From Corynebacterium xerosis NBRC 16721 = ATCC 373 (GTDB lineage: Bacteria > Actinomycetota > Actinomycetes > Mycobacteriales > Mycobacteriaceae): 64,000 bases of DNA. The notes under the pieces are model-generated. The model saw only the letters and a list, made by a program, of their open reading frames with translations, made no database searches and was not told the origin of the DNA. Each line of letters starts with the position of its first letter. Position 1 is the stretch's first letter. The stretch is taken from positions 124,001 to 188,000 of the forward strand of contig NZ_BCRD01000002.1 of assembly GCF_001552415.1 (NCBI RefSeq), given 5' to 3'. Positions 41,437 through 49,867 of the stretch are shown piece by piece. Made by a program: the position numbers and the translations under genes.

Positions 41437-42739
41437 CGTCGTCGGTCTTCCTGCGGGTCCACGGCATCTGGATCTGCTTGGGCAGGCTCAGCGACGAGCG
41501 GAGGATCTCGCCGGTCAGCGCGGCCGTGGCGCAGGCGAGGAAGAGCGCGAGGTACGCCTCCGACGACTGGCCGGTGAACTCGACGGTGACGATGAGCGCG
41601 AACAACGGGGCGGCCATGGACGTCGACAGGAACGCCGCGGCGCCGAGCAACGCGAAGTCCGCCAGCGGGATGCCGGGCGCGATGGGCTGGACGACGACGC
41701 CGACGAGGTAGCCCAGCAGCGCGCCGATGGCGAAACCGGGCGTGAGCACGCCGCCGACGGCGCCGGAGCGCAGCGTGATGAGCACCGCGACGACCTTGGC
41801 CGCCAGCAGCGCCAGCGCGAAGGTCCACACCGGGTTGGCCTCCAGCACCGACGTCGCGGCGAAGCGGCCGTTGCCCAGGACTTCGGGCAGGTACAGCGAC
41901 ATCGCGCCGACGGTGGCGAAGGCCAGCGGCAGGGCCCACAGCACGTGGGCGCCCATCGGGGCGGAACCCTCCGCCCGGGAGGCGGCGTAGCGGAACGCCA
42001 TGCCGGCGATGCCGCAGATGATGCCCAACGTCACGGCGACGGCGAGATTGCCGAAGCCCTCCGACAGCGACACCGTCGAATACAGCGGCTGATCGCCGAC
42101 GACGATGCCCGCGGTGGTGGTGGCCACGGCGGAGCAGGCGAGGACGACCATGACGGCGCGGACGGTGACCGTCGTCAGCAGGATCTCAAAAGCGAAAACG
42201 GCCCCGGCCAGCGGAATGTGGTAAATCGCGCCGAGTCCGGCGCCGGCGGCGGCGGCCACGAGCAAACGGGTCGTGCCGCGGTCGACGCCGAGGCGGTGGG
42301 CCAGCTGCGAGGCCATCATCGCGCCGGCCTCGCGGGGCGCGTTCTCCCGGCCGACGGAGGCTCCGGCGGCGACGGTGGCCATCTGCAGGAACACGTTGAC
42401 CAGCGTCTCGATCACCGGCATCCGGGTGCCGGACATGCCCTCCTCGACGGAACGGATCGGCCGTCCCAGCCTGCGCACCGCCCACCACGCCGGCGCGGCG
42501 ATGAGACCCGCGACGGTGATGCCCAGAAACCGCTGCAGGCCCGTCGTGCCGTCGGTGACCACCGGGTTGATGCCCTCGTGCTGGCCGTAGACCAGGTTCT
42601 CGATGCCGTGGAGCATGAACACCAGCAACGCGGCGACGAGACCCGTGGCCACGCCGACGACGAATGTCCAGACGCACAGCCGGATCAGGTCGGCGGCGGA
42701 GCGGCGGTCGCGGCGCTGGTCGGCGCTAATCACGGTCAA
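41390..42739 (-). CDS. CLC-type chloride channel/antiporter
   Basis: 449 aa, about 10-12 membrane helices. Selectivity regions: GASVGRENAPREAGAM (gating Glu in place of the classical GREGP), GGVLTPGFAIGALLG (GxFxP variant) and a third region near the end. The pore glutamate is kept, suggesting H+/Cl- exchange. The start is TTG 42739 or GTG 42733; both overlap the 3' end of rsgA, so the gene is probably translated by coupling from the aroA-rsgA message. No cytoplasmic CBS domains. Confidence 0.88.
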   Translation of the reverse strand: MTVISADQRRDRRSAADLIRLCVWTFVVGVATGLVAALLVFMLHGIENLVYGQHEGINPVVTDGTTGLQRFLGITVAGLIAAPAWWAVRRLGRPIRSVEEGMSGTRMPVIETLVNVFLQMATVAAGASVGRENAPREAGAMMASQLAHRLGVDRGTTRLLVAAAAGAGLGAIYHIPLAGAVFAFEILLTTVTVRAVMVVLACSAVATTTAGIVVGDQPLYSTVSLSEGFGNLAVAVTLGIICGIAGMAFRYAASRAEGSAPMGAHVLWALPLAFATVGAMSLYLPEVLGNGRFAATSVLEANPVWTFALALLAAKVVAVLITLRSGAVGGVLTPGFAIGALLGYLVGVVVQPIAPGIPLADFALLGAAAFLSTSMAAPLFALIVTVEFTGQSSEAYLALFLACATAALTGEILRSSLSLPKQIQMPWTRRKTDDETPRARRDGGHAGSS

Positions 42740-43760
42740 TGTCGAGTTCCCAGTCCTCGTTGTCCTGGAGAGTCACCAACAATCCCCGCACGGCCATCGC
42801 GCGGCGGTGCGAGGCGCCCTCCAACTTGTCCAGGGCGCACTCGGGATCGGCCGGCGGGCCGAGGTGCGTGCAGCCGCGCGGGCAGTCGACGATGGCGGCC
42901 GCCAGGTCCTCGAAGACGTCGAGCACCGTCTCCGGCGTGACGTGGGCCAGACCGAAGGACCGGATGCCCGGGGTGTCGATGGCCCAGCCGCCGCCGGCCA
43001 GCGGCAGCGCCACCGACTGCGTCGACGTGTGCCGGCCCTTGCCCACGCCGCTGACGACGCCCGTGGCGCGATCGGCGCCCGGGACCAGGCGGTTGACCAG
43101 GGTGGACTTGCCCACGCCGGAATGGCCGATGAGGGCGGACACCTTGCCGCCGACGACGTCGAGAAGCGGTTCGACCGGATCGTCGACGCCGCAGACGATG
43201 ACGGGCACGCCCAACTCGGCGAACTCGGCGGCGAACTCCGCCGGGTCCGCCAGATCCGACTTGGTCAGGCACAGCACCGGGGTCACGCCGCCGGCGTAGG
43301 CGGCGACCAGCGCGCGCTCGACGAAACCCGTGCGCGGCGGGGGATCGGCCACGGCGCAGACGATGAGCAGCAGCTCCGCGTTGGCCACGACGATGCGCTC
43401 GAACGGATCGTTGTCGTCGGCCGTGCGGCGCAGCACCGACGTGCGGTCGGCGAGTTTGACTATGCGCGCCAGCGTCCCCTCCCGGCCGCTGACGTCGCCC
43501 ACGACGCCCACGCGGTCGCCGACGACGATGTTGGTGCGGCCCAGCTCCCGGGCGCGCATGCAGTTGAGCACCGCGCCGTCGCCCGGCGGCGTGCCCGAAT
43601 CGTCGTCGAGGACCACTCCCCACCGGCCGCGGTCCTTGGTCACCACCAGGCCCCAGCTGGCGTCGGCGTGCTTCGGCCGGTCCTTCGTCCGCGGACGCGA
43701 CCCCCGCCCCGGCCGGACGCGGACGTCGGATTCATCCCAATCGCGGCTGCGGCGGCTCAG
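42726..43760 (-). CDS. rsgA: Ribosome small-subunit GTPase A, apparently starting at CTG
   Basis: 344 aa. GTPase helping late 30S maturation. OB domain at the N-terminus, circularly permuted GTPase with TKSDL (G4) before [14 protein letters not shown] (G1) and [10 protein letters not shown] (G3), then the zinc motif with [16 protein letters not shown]. The first conventional start is GTG 43646, but the 38 codons before it encode [18 protein letters not shown], conserved at the N-terminus of mycobacterial RsgA. The only start candidate for that extension is CTG 43760, which overlaps the aroA stop (CTGA) and has AAGGGGA upstream. Confidence 0.88.
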   Translation of the reverse strand: MSRRSRDWDESDVRVRPGRGSRPRTKDRPKHADASWGLVVTKDRGRWGVVLDDDSGTPPGDGAVLNCMRARELGRTNIVVGDRVGVVGDVSGREGTLARIVKLADRTSVLRRTADDNDPFERIVVANAELLLIVCAVADPPPRTGFVERALVAAYAGGVTPVLCLTKSDLADPAEFAAEFAELGVPVIVCGVDDPVEPLLDVVGGKVSALIGHSGVGKSTLVNRLVPGADRATGVVSGVGKGRHTSTQSVALPLAGGGWAIDTPGIRSFGLAHVTPETVLDVFEDLAAAIVDCPRGCTHLGPPADPECALDKLEGASHRRAMAVRGLLVTLQDNEDWELDIDRD

Positions 43761-45139
43761 GGTCGTTCCCCTTCCGCGCCCCCGTGAGCGTCGAGATCGG
43801 CGGGGGACTCCGACACGGAGCGGCCGACCATCTCGGACCAGCGGATGTCGAAGTCCGGCATGGTCTTGCCGGTGGTGGCGATGTTCTCCACTCGCACGCC
43901 CGGCACCTTCAGCCCGATGATCGCGCCCGCGGTGGCCATGCGGTGGTCGGCGTAGGACAGCCAGTCGCCGCCGTGCAGCGGCACCGGGGTGATGCGGATG
44001 CCGTCGTCGAGTTCCTCGGCGTTGCCGCCCAGCCGGTTGATCTCGGTGACCAGGGCCGCCAGGCGATTGGTCTCGTGCCCGCGCAGGTGCGCGATGCCGG
44101 TGAGCTCCGACGGGGTGTCCGCCAGCGCCGCCAGTGCGGCGACGGTCGGGGTCAGCTCGCCGATGTCGCCCATGTCCATGGTCACGCCGCGCAGGGACGT
44201 CGGGCCCTCGACCGTGAGGTCGTGGACGGCTTCCGGGCCCGAACCGGTGCCGCGCGGCGCCAGCAGGACGCGGCAGCCCATGGCCTGCAGGATCTCGCGG
44301 ATGCGGTCGCCCGGCTGCACCGTGTCGACGGGCCAGCCGGTGACGGTGACCCGGCCCCGCGACACCGCGGCGGCGGCGGCGAGGAACGGGGTGGCGTTGG
44401 ACAGGTCGGGCTCGACGTGCCAGACGCGGCCGCGCAGCTCGCCGGAATGCACGTGGAACGCGCCGCCGTCCTCCGGGGAATCCTCGATGACGGTGACGCC
44501 GGCCTCGCGGAGCATGTCGACGGTCATGTCGATGTGCGGCCTCGACGGCACGTCGCCGATGGGCCGGATGGTCAGGCCCTTCGGGTAGCGCGCGCCGGCG
44601 AGCAGCAGGCCGGAGACGAACTGCGACGACGCCGAAGAGTCGATCTCCACCTCGCCGCCGACGTCGCCCGTCGGATTGACGGTGAACGGCAGGGCGTCGC
44701 CTTCGATGTCCGCGCCGAGGTCGCGTAGCGCGTTCAGCACCGCGCCCATGGGGCGCACGCGTGCCTCGGCGTCGCCGTCGAAGAAGACGGACCCGGTGGC
44801 GATGGCCGCGACCGGCGGCACGAAGCGCATCACGGTGCCGGCGAGGCCGCAGTTGATCTTCCCGCCGCGCAGCACGCGGGGGTTGACCTCCAGGGTGCGG
44901 TTCGGGGCCTCGGACGACTCGGAGCCGGTGCGGATCTCGACGCCCATGGCCTCGAGGGCGGAGATCATCAGATCGGTGTCGCGCGAGCGCAGGGCACCGT
45001 GGATCGTCGACGGCGTCGACGACAGGGCCGCGATGATCAGCGCGCGGTTGGTGATCGACTTGGACCCGCCGATGGTGACCGTCGCGGTCACCGGGCCGTC
45101 GGCGGCGGGAGCTGGCCAGTAATCATGGGGGGAAGTCAC
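43757..45139 (-). CDS. aroA: 3-phosphoshikimate 1-carboxyvinyltransferase (EPSP synthase)
   Basis: 460 aa shikimate-pathway enzyme joining shikimate-3-phosphate and PEP. Two similar domains; [17 protein letters not shown] at the N-terminus, the RSRDTDLM block, [16 protein letters not shown] (PEP loop), [16 protein letters not shown] and the C-terminal [17 protein letters not shown] are all seen. The GTG at 45139 is chosen because the open frame further upstream overlaps the divergent SRAP gene; GATGAT lies 6 bases before it. The stop is shared with the rsgA start. Confidence 0.94.
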   Translation of the reverse strand: MTSPHDYWPAPAADGPVTATVTIGGSKSITNRALIIAALSSTPSTIHGALRSRDTDLMISALEAMGVEIRTGSESSEAPNRTLEVNPRVLRGGKINCGLAGTVMRFVPPVAAIATGSVFFDGDAEARVRPMGAVLNALRDLGADIEGDALPFTVNPTGDVGGEVEIDSSASSQFVSGLLLAGARYPKGLTIRPIGDVPSRPHIDMTVDMLREAGVTVIEDSPEDGGAFHVHSGELRGRVWHVEPDLSNATPFLAAAAAVSRGRVTVTGWPVDTVQPGDRIREILQAMGCRVLLAPRGTGSGPEAVHDLTVEGPTSLRGVTMDMGDIGELTPTVAALAALADTPSELTGIAHLRGHETNRLAALVTEINRLGGNAEELDDGIRITPVPLHGGDWLSYADHRMATAGAIIGLKVPGVRVENIATTGKTMPDFDIRWSEMVGRSVSESPADLDAHGGAEGERP

Positions 45140-45197
45140 GCGTCCATCATCCCCCAAAAGCTCGCGCCGGGTCGGCAAGGGGTGCGACGATCGGGGC

Positions 45198-45857
45198 ATG
45201 TGCGGACGATTCGTGACCTTCACCGTGGGCGACGAGCTGCTGGATTCGCTTTCCGACGTCCCCGGCCTCGCGCCGATCGCGGCCGATGGGCCATTGCCGG
45301 GGCAACGGTGGAACGTCGCCCCGACGATGCCGATCACCGCCCTGGCCAGAGCCGATGGTGGCGGGGAGTCCCGGGAGTCGGTGGCGGCGTCGGTGCGGTG
45401 GGGGCTGGTGCCGCATTGGTCGAAGTCGATGCCCAAGACCCCGTACTTCAACGCCCGTTCCGAGACGTGGCGCGACAAGCCGGTCTTCCGCGACGGCGAA
45501 CCCTGCGTCATTCCCATGGACGGTTGGTACGAGTGGCGGGACAAGGCGCCCTTCTACGTCGCCGCGCCGGGCGACCGGCCGATGCTGGTGGCCGGCCTGT
45601 GGGCCAGGTGCGGTGATCTGGTCAGTGCGACGATGCTGACGACGGACGCCGTGGGGCACCTGTCGGACCTGCATCACCGCATGCCCCGGGTGCTTTCCGA
45701 CGACGAGGTGGCGCCGTGGCTCGACGGCACCGGGTTCGCCGAAGGCGGGGAGGTCGGGAAAACGGGCGCGGATCTGGTGGAGACGTTGACGGTGGAACCC
45801 GCCAACAAGGCCGTCGGCAGCGTGTCCAACGACGGGGCGTGGCTGCTCGAGCCGTAG
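45198..45857 (+). CDS. SOS response-associated peptidase (SRAP/YedK/HMCES family)
   Basis: 219 aa. Binds abasic sites in single-stranded DNA and forms a protective thiazolidine crosslink through the N-terminal cysteine exposed when Met1 is removed. C2 (MCGRFVTF), N85 (YFNARSE), E112 (WYEWRD) and the histidine in LHHRMP form the catalytic set. No extra domain. The ortholog position matches M. tuberculosis Rv3226c. Start within 58 bases of the divergent aroA start; a weak GACGAT lies 6 bases upstream. Confidence 0.93.
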   Translation: MCGRFVTFTVGDELLDSLSDVPGLAPIAADGPLPGQRWNVAPTMPITALARADGGGESRESVAASVRWGLVPHWSKSMPKTPYFNARSETWRDKPVFRDGEPCVIPMDGWYEWRDKAPFYVAAPGDRPMLVAGLWARCGDLVSATMLTTDAVGHLSDLHHRMPRVLSDDEVAPWLDGTGFAEGGEVGKTGADLVETLTVEPANKAVGSVSNDGAWLLEP

Positions 45858-45858
45858 G

Positions 45859-46383
45859 TCACCGCTCGCCGACGTCGGCGAACACCGCCTCGGTGAGCGC
45901 GGCGAGATCGGCGGGGGACAGCTCGACGTCGAGGCCGCGGCGACCGCCGGAAACGAAGACCGTGGCGTGGTCGCGGGCCGAGGAGTCGATGACGGTGGGC
46001 AGCGCCCGCTTCTGGCCCAGCGGCGAGATGCCGCCGACGACGTAGCCGGACGACCTGCTCGCCGCGGCGGGGTCGGCCAGTTCGGCCTTGGCGGCGCCCA
46101 ACGCCTTCGCCGCCGCCTTGAGGTTCAGTCGCCCGGTCACCGGCACGACGGCGACGGCCAGGCCGGTGCGCTTGCCGTGCAGGTCGACGACCAGGGTCTT
46201 GAAGATGCGCCCGGCTTCCACTCCGTGGTGTTCCCCGAGCCACAGGGCCGCTTCCTCGCCGAAATGGTCGTCGGAATGGGGGAACTGGAAAACGGTGTGG
46301 GGGATCCCCGCCGCGATGCAGGCCGCGATGGCCGGGGTGGCGGCGCCCGTGGCCGCGCGCTTTGTGCCGCTCTTCTTGCCCAT
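45859..46383 (-). CDS. YbaK/EbsC family aminoacyl-tRNA deacylase
   Basis: 174 aa. Small cis/trans-editing domain that removes mischarged amino acids (YbaK acts on Cys-tRNA-Pro). [42 protein letters not shown] holds the conserved lysine and the substrate groove, and [11 protein letters not shown] is the family signature. It ends one base after the convergent SRAP gene. ATG at 46383, with the divergent sigH promoter upstream. Confidence 0.87.
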   Translation of the reverse strand: MGKKSGTKRAATGAATPAIAACIAAGIPHTVFQFPHSDDHFGEEAALWLGEHHGVEAGRIFKTLVVDLHGKRTGLAVAVVPVTGRLNLKAAAKALGAAKAELADPAAASRSSGYVVGGISPLGQKRALPTVIDSSARDHATVFVSGGRRGLDVELSPADLAALTEAVFADVGER

Positions 46384-46424
46384 GCCCCGATCCTGCCACT
46401 TTTCGGCGCCCGCGGGGCCCCGGA

Positions 46425-46430
46425 TAGGAT
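46425..46430 (+). promoter_or_regulatory. -10 box of a leaderless sigH transcript
   Basis: TAGGAT ends 7 bases before the sigH ATG, the same hexamer and spacing as for mtrA. I see no GGAAT-GTT SigH-type autoregulated promoter close by. Confidence 0.5.
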
Positions 46431-46437
46431 GGAGGGC

Positions 46438-47133
46438 ATGACAGCCGAAGCCACCGGAACCGACGAGGCGATCGCCTCCGGCGAGGGCAACGTGCGAACC
46501 GAGGAAACCGACGCCCAGTTGGCCGAGCGTTTCGAGCGCGAAGCCCTGCCCCTGCTCGATCAGCTCTACGGCGGCGCCCTGCGCATGACCCGCAACCCGG
46601 CCGACGCCGAGGACCTGGTGCAGGAGGCGTACATGAAGGCGTACCAGGGCTTCCGATCGTACAAGCCGGGCACGAACCTCAAGGCGTGGATGTACCGCAT
46701 CCTGACCAACGCGTACATCAACAATTACCGGAAGGCCCAGCGCCGCCCGGCGGAGTACGCGACGGACGACATCACCGATTCGCAGATCGCCGAGACCGCG
46801 TCGCACACGTCGGCCGGCCTGCGTTCGGCCGAGGTCGAGGCGATGGCGCTGCTTCCCGACGAGGAGATCCGCGCCGCCCTGATGGACCTCAACGAGGATT
46901 ACCGGATGGTGGTCTACTACGCGGACGTCGAGGGGCTGCCGTACAAGGAAATCGCCGAAATCATGGAGACTCCCATCGGCACGGTGATGTCCCGGCTGCA
47001 TCGTGGAAGGAAACAGCTCCGCGAGGCGTTGAAGGATGTGGCGAAGGATCGTGGGTTCATCCGCGAGCCGAAGGCAGAGGCGAAGGTCGAGCCGAAGACC
47101 GTGCCAAACAACGCAGACGATGCGGAAAGGTGA
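46438..47133 (+). CDS. sigH: ECF RNA polymerase sigma factor SigH
   Basis: 231 aa sigma-70 ECF factor (SigR/SigH group) that turns on thioredoxin, mycothiol and proteolysis genes under disulphide and heat stress. Region 2: [57 protein letters not shown]; region 4: [52 protein letters not shown]-terminal 27 and C-terminal 25 residues are low-complexity. The anti-sigma gene starts 4 bases after its stop. Confidence 0.95.
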   Translation: MTAEATGTDEAIASGEGNVRTEETDAQLAERFEREALPLLDQLYGGALRMTRNPADAEDLVQEAYMKAYQGFRSYKPGTNLKAWMYRILTNAYINNYRKAQRRPAEYATDDITDSQIAETASHTSAGLRSAEVEAMALLPDEEIRAALMDLNEDYRMVVYYADVEGLPYKEIAEIMETPIGTVMSRLHRGRKQLREALKDVAKDRGFIREPKAEAKVEPKTVPNNADDAER

Positions 47134-47137
47134 GTCG

Positions 47138-47416
47138 ATGAACGACAGCGCGAACCCCTGCGGGCACCCCGGGACGTGCGCCGACGTGCGACGGCGGCTC
47201 GATTCCCTGCTCGGCGGAGAATGCGATCCGGAGGAGACCCGGATCCTGGAGCGGCACATCCGGGAGTGCCCGCGGTGCCTGGAGGACGTCGGCTGCGAGC
47301 GGGCGTTGCGCCAGTTGCTGCGCCGGTGCTGCTGCGAACCCGCGCCCGTGGAACTGCGCCGGCGCATCACCACGCGCATCCGGGTCACCTACCGGACCTC
47401 GCGCCCGGGGGAGTAG
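47138..47416 (+). CDS. rshA: Mycothiol-system anti-sigma factor RshA
   Basis: 92 aa zinc anti-sigma factor binding SigH until oxidation releases it. ZAS motif with H40, C44 and C47 (HIRECPRC), plus further Cys (C8, C14, C29). Short basic C-terminus. GGAAAGG lies in the 3' end of sigH, so translation is coupled. Downstream come the tandem repeat and terminator listed separately. Confidence 0.93.
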   Translation: MNDSANPCGHPGTCADVRRRLDSLLGGECDPEETRILERHIRECPRCLEDVGCERALRQLLRRCCCEPAPVELRRRITTRIRVTYRTSRPGE

Positions 47417-47425
47417 AGGCTTCGG

Positions 47426-47449
47426 AGAAGCAGAGAAGCAGAGAAGCAG
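47426..47449 (+). repeat. Three tandem copies of AGAAGCAG
   Basis: An 8-bp unit repeated three times (plus a partial) between rshA and its terminator; function unknown, perhaps a strand-slippage product. Confidence 0.7.
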
Positions 47450-47465
47450 AGCAGCGGAGAAATGA

Positions 47466-47501
47466 AAAACCCCGCGCCATCGCGATGATGGGCGGGGTTT
47501 T
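47466..47501. terminator. Bidirectional terminator between rshA and the bL37 gene
   Basis: Perfect 10-bp stem AAAACCCCGC (47466-47475)/GCGGGGTTTT (47492-47501); T run on both strands, serving the convergent rshA and bL37 transcripts. Confidence 0.85.
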
Positions 47502-47531
47502 CCCCTGCGGCGGTCCGCAGCCAAGCAACGC

Positions 47532-47606
47532 TTAGCTGTTGGGACGCTTGCCGTGGTTCGCCTTCTTCTTGCGGCGATCCTTGCGCTTGCGGCCACGCTT
47601 GCTCAT
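47532..47606 (-). CDS. 50S ribosomal protein bL37 (24 aa)
   Basis: 24 residues starting MSKRGRKRKDRR and ending ANHGKRPNS, extremely basic. This is the small actinobacterial large-subunit protein seen in mycobacterial ribosome structures, whose ANHGKRPN end is invariant in my recollection of the family. GGAGGAG sits 7 bases before the ATG (minus strand). It lies between the terminator and whiB1 and is easily missed because of its size. Confidence 0.85.
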   Translation of the reverse strand: MSKRGRKRKDRRKKKANHGKRPNS

Positions 47607-47686
47607 TGTGCGCTCCTCCGGTCGTGGTGAATTCAACCTGGCCAGTCTACTACGGCCGGGTCGGGGAACCTAAGTCCCGGTGGGGC

Positions 47687-47953
47687 CTAGACCGTGGTCC
47701 GGGCGGTGCGGCGGGTGCGGCCGCGGTTGCGGCGGCGCTTCAGCGCGCGGCGCTCGTCCTCGGACATGCCGCCCCAGACGCCCGCGTCCTGGCCGGTCTC
47801 CAGCGCCCACGCGAGGCACTGCGAGGTGACGGGGCAGCGGTTGCAGACGACCTTGGCCTTCGCGATCTGGGCGAGGGCCGGGCCGGAGTTGCCGACCGGG
47901 AAGAACAGCTCGGGGTCTTCTTCGCGGCAAACTGCCTTGTGGCGCCAATCCAT
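47687..47953 (-). CDS. whiB1: WhiB-family regulator WhiB1
   Basis: 88 aa [4Fe-4S] protein, NO-sensitive in mycobacteria and essential there; binds SigA region 4. Cluster ligands C9, C37, C40 and C46 occupy the same positions as in M. tuberculosis WhiB1, followed by GVWGG (residues about 59-63) and an Arg-rich tail (RRRNRGRTRRTARTTV). AAGGAG lies upstream of the ATG. The long upstream gap presumably carries its control region. Confidence 0.95.
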   Translation of the reverse strand: MDWRHKAVCREEDPELFFPVGNSGPALAQIAKAKVVCNRCPVTSQCLAWALETGQDAGVWGGMSEDERRALKRRRNRGRTRRTARTTV

Positions 47954-48315
47954 GACTAAATCTCCTTCGTTCGAAACCCGGGTGCGGGCACGGGGGCGCG
48001 GGCGCGGCTCGTGGCTGCGCCAGCGACTGTGGTGGGCCCCATGCATGTGATGAAACGTGCGGATGGTGTTCTTCCGGCGTGCATTCCCGGCATCGGGAAT
48101 CAGGGGTTCGCCGTCGGATCCGCGGACCGCGGGCGCGTCACGCCCGTCGGTCGAATGCGGGTGGAGGTATTCGCTCCCCCCGCGGTCCTGATGAATGATG
48201 ACATGTCATGACGCACTTGTGAAGACCTTCGCGCGAAAAAGTGCGGAACGTCACAAACAAGTGAACTGAGGGTTACATCCGCAGGTGAGCGGCCTGTGGC
48301 GAACGAAACTGGCGG
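47954..48315. promoter_or_regulatory. 362-base gap upstream of whiB1
   Basis: Gene-free. Contains the palindrome ATGACATGTCAT (48198-48209) and, further right, CACTTGTGAAG (48214-48224) and GTCACAAACAAGTGAAC (48250-48266), which contain half-sites of CRP/GlxR type (TGTGA, TCACA) but no full TGTGA-N6-TCACA box. The DAGK gene ends at 48316 on the same strand. Confidence 0.45.
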
Positions 48316-49398
48316 TTAACGCCGTCCGCCGCGGCGGGGCAGGGACAGCGCGCGGATGCGGCGGTCGAGCATCGCGCCGAGGCGGAGATACCAGGCCTTG
48401 TCGCCGATATCCTCGCCGTACTCCCGCGTTTCGGCGGGCGCGATGAAACGCACCGCGTCCCGGGCGCAGGTGATCTCCAGCTCCGAGCGCTCGTCGACGT
48501 ATTCGCCGTCGATCTGGAACTTCAGGGGTTCCGGGGAGGTCAGGGTGACCACGTCGACGTCGTCGTCGCGAAGCTCCCTTTCCTCTACCTTGAGCAGACG
48601 CCACAGCGCCTGGCCCGCGCCGGCCAACCGCAGCGCGGCGACCATGCCCTTGGGGCCGTGGATCGAGGTGAGGCCGTAGAACCCCAGGCCCCCGCTGAGC
48701 TTGGTGTTGGGGTTGGTCACCACCGCCAGATCGCCGAGGAAGGTCCACGGGTTGGAATTGGAGACCACTGCCATCGGCAGATCCTCGCCGAGCAGCTCGC
48801 CGTCGGCATGGGCGGTGATGCGCGGCGGATTGGTGCGCATGCGGTTCCAGGCGCCCAGGCCCGTGGGCACGTAGCGCAGGGGATTGGCGCTGACGCCGCC
48901 GGCGCGCAGGTCCTCCATGTGGGAAATGACCTCGGCGTCGACGCCCAGGCCCGCGTTGACCACGAACCACCGGCCGGCGGCCCGGCCGACGCTGATCGCC
49001 CGATCCTCGCCCGAGCGCAGCAGATCCGCGATGACCCGCGCGGCCAACTTCGGGTCGCGGGGCAGACCCAGCGCGCCGGCCAGAACGTTGGCGCTGCCGG
49101 AGGGGATCACCGCGATGGCGGGAATCTCGTCGGCGCCGCGGACCGGGTGGCCGTCGGACGATGCGCCGAGGAGGCCGTTGACCACCTCGTTGACGGTGCC
49201 GTCGCCGCCCATGCACACCACGACGTCGCACTCGTCGCGGGTCAGGCCCGTGACGATGGCGGTCGCATGTCCCGGATGGCCGGTGAACACCGACCGCAGG
49301 TGCAGCCCGGGAACGCCGCGCAGTTGGGCGACCACCGTCCGGGTGAGGGATTCGGTGATCGACGTGGAGTTCGGATTGGAAATCAGAAGGGCGCGCAC
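48316..49398 (-). CDS. Diacylglycerol kinase / lipid kinase family protein
   Basis: 360 aa DagK-type lipid kinase phosphorylating diacylglycerol for phospholipid turnover. ALLISNPNSTS at the start, the nucleotide motif GGDGTVNEVVNG (64-75), PSGSANVLAGALGLP and NAGLGVDAEVISHMEDL in the catalytic region; a C-terminal beta domain follows (LKFQIDGEYVDE). The GTG start is used because TACGAT lies exactly 7 bases upstream on this strand. The ATG 9 bases earlier (MELVRALL) is within that -10 box. Confidence 0.88.
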   Translation of the reverse strand: MRALLISNPNSTSITESLTRTVVAQLRGVPGLHLRSVFTGHPGHATAIVTGLTRDECDVVVCMGGDGTVNEVVNGLLGASSDGHPVRGADEIPAIAVIPSGSANVLAGALGLPRDPKLAARVIADLLRSGEDRAISVGRAAGRWFVVNAGLGVDAEVISHMEDLRAGGVSANPLRYVPTGLGAWNRMRTNPPRITAHADGELLGEDLPMAVVSNSNPWTFLGDLAVVTNPNTKLSGGLGFYGLTSIHGPKGMVAALRLAGAGQALWRLLKVEERELRDDDVDVVTLTSPEPLKFQIDGEYVDERSELEITCARDAVRFIAPAETREYGEDIGDKAWYLRLGAMLDRRIRALSLPRRGGRR

Positions 49399-49405
49399 GA
49401 GTTCC

Positions 49406-49425
49406 ATCGTAACGGGCGATATGGT
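49406..49425. promoter_or_regulatory. Overlapping divergent leaderless promoters
   Basis: Minus-strand -10 TACGAT (49411-49406) is 7 bases before GTG 49398. Plus-strand -10 TATGGT (49420-49425) is 6 bases before GTG 49432. Only 8 bases separate the two boxes, so the -35 region of each overlaps the other's start codon. Confidence 0.5.
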
Positions 49426-49431
49426 GGTGAC

Positions 49432-49860
49432 GTGAACAGCCGAAATTCCGCAGCCAACCGTCCCGCGCCCATGGAGGCGCCCCGCTCCGTTTTCGCCGGC
49501 GCCTGGATCGCGGTCGTGGAATGCACGATCGGCCTGGGCTACGGCGTGTTCCTCATGATCCGCGACTTCCAGGGCTACGAGGACCCCGGCGCCGTCATCT
49601 CCGGCTGGGGCACCGCACTCTGGTTCTACTTCATCTTCGGCGCCGTCCTGGCCGGCGCGGTGTTCCTGCTCATGGGCAACCGCTGGGGGCGCGGGCCCAT
49701 CGTCATGCTGAACCTGTGCCTGGCCGGCGTGGCCTTCTACATGTTCACCTCGGGCGCCATCGCACTGGGGATGGTCACCGCGCTGTTCGCGCTGAGTGCC
49801 CTGGCCTGCATGTTCAACCCCAAGGCCGTCGACTGGGCGGCCTCCGCCCACGGGGCCTGA
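49432..49860 (+). CDS. Small integral membrane protein (Rv3217c type)
   Basis: 142 aa with four predicted membrane helices (about 22-40, 57-77, 88-106 and 109-127), no charged catalytic residues. The position beside the diacylglycerol kinase matches M. tuberculosis Rv3217c, a conserved membrane protein of unknown function. GTG start at leaderless spacing. It converges with the next gene 7 bases away. Confidence 0.8.
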   Translation: MNSRNSAANRPAPMEAPRSVFAGAWIAVVECTIGLGYGVFLMIRDFQGYEDPGAVISGWGTALWFYFIFGAVLAGAVFLLMGNRWGRGPIVMLNLCLAGVAFYMFTSGAIALGMVTALFALSALACMFNPKAVDWAASAHGA

Positions 49861-49867
49861 CGGGCGC

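Noticed and set aside
43646-43760. rsgA treated as N-terminally truncated or frameshifted
   Set aside because: The reading frame continues without a stop into the conserved N-terminus and reaches CTG with a good ribosome site, so a non-AUG start explains it better.
46384-46437. SigH-dependent autoregulatory promoter
   Set aside because: No GGAAT/GGAAC with a GTT at the correct spacing is present before sigH; a TAGGAT leaderless -10 is seen instead.
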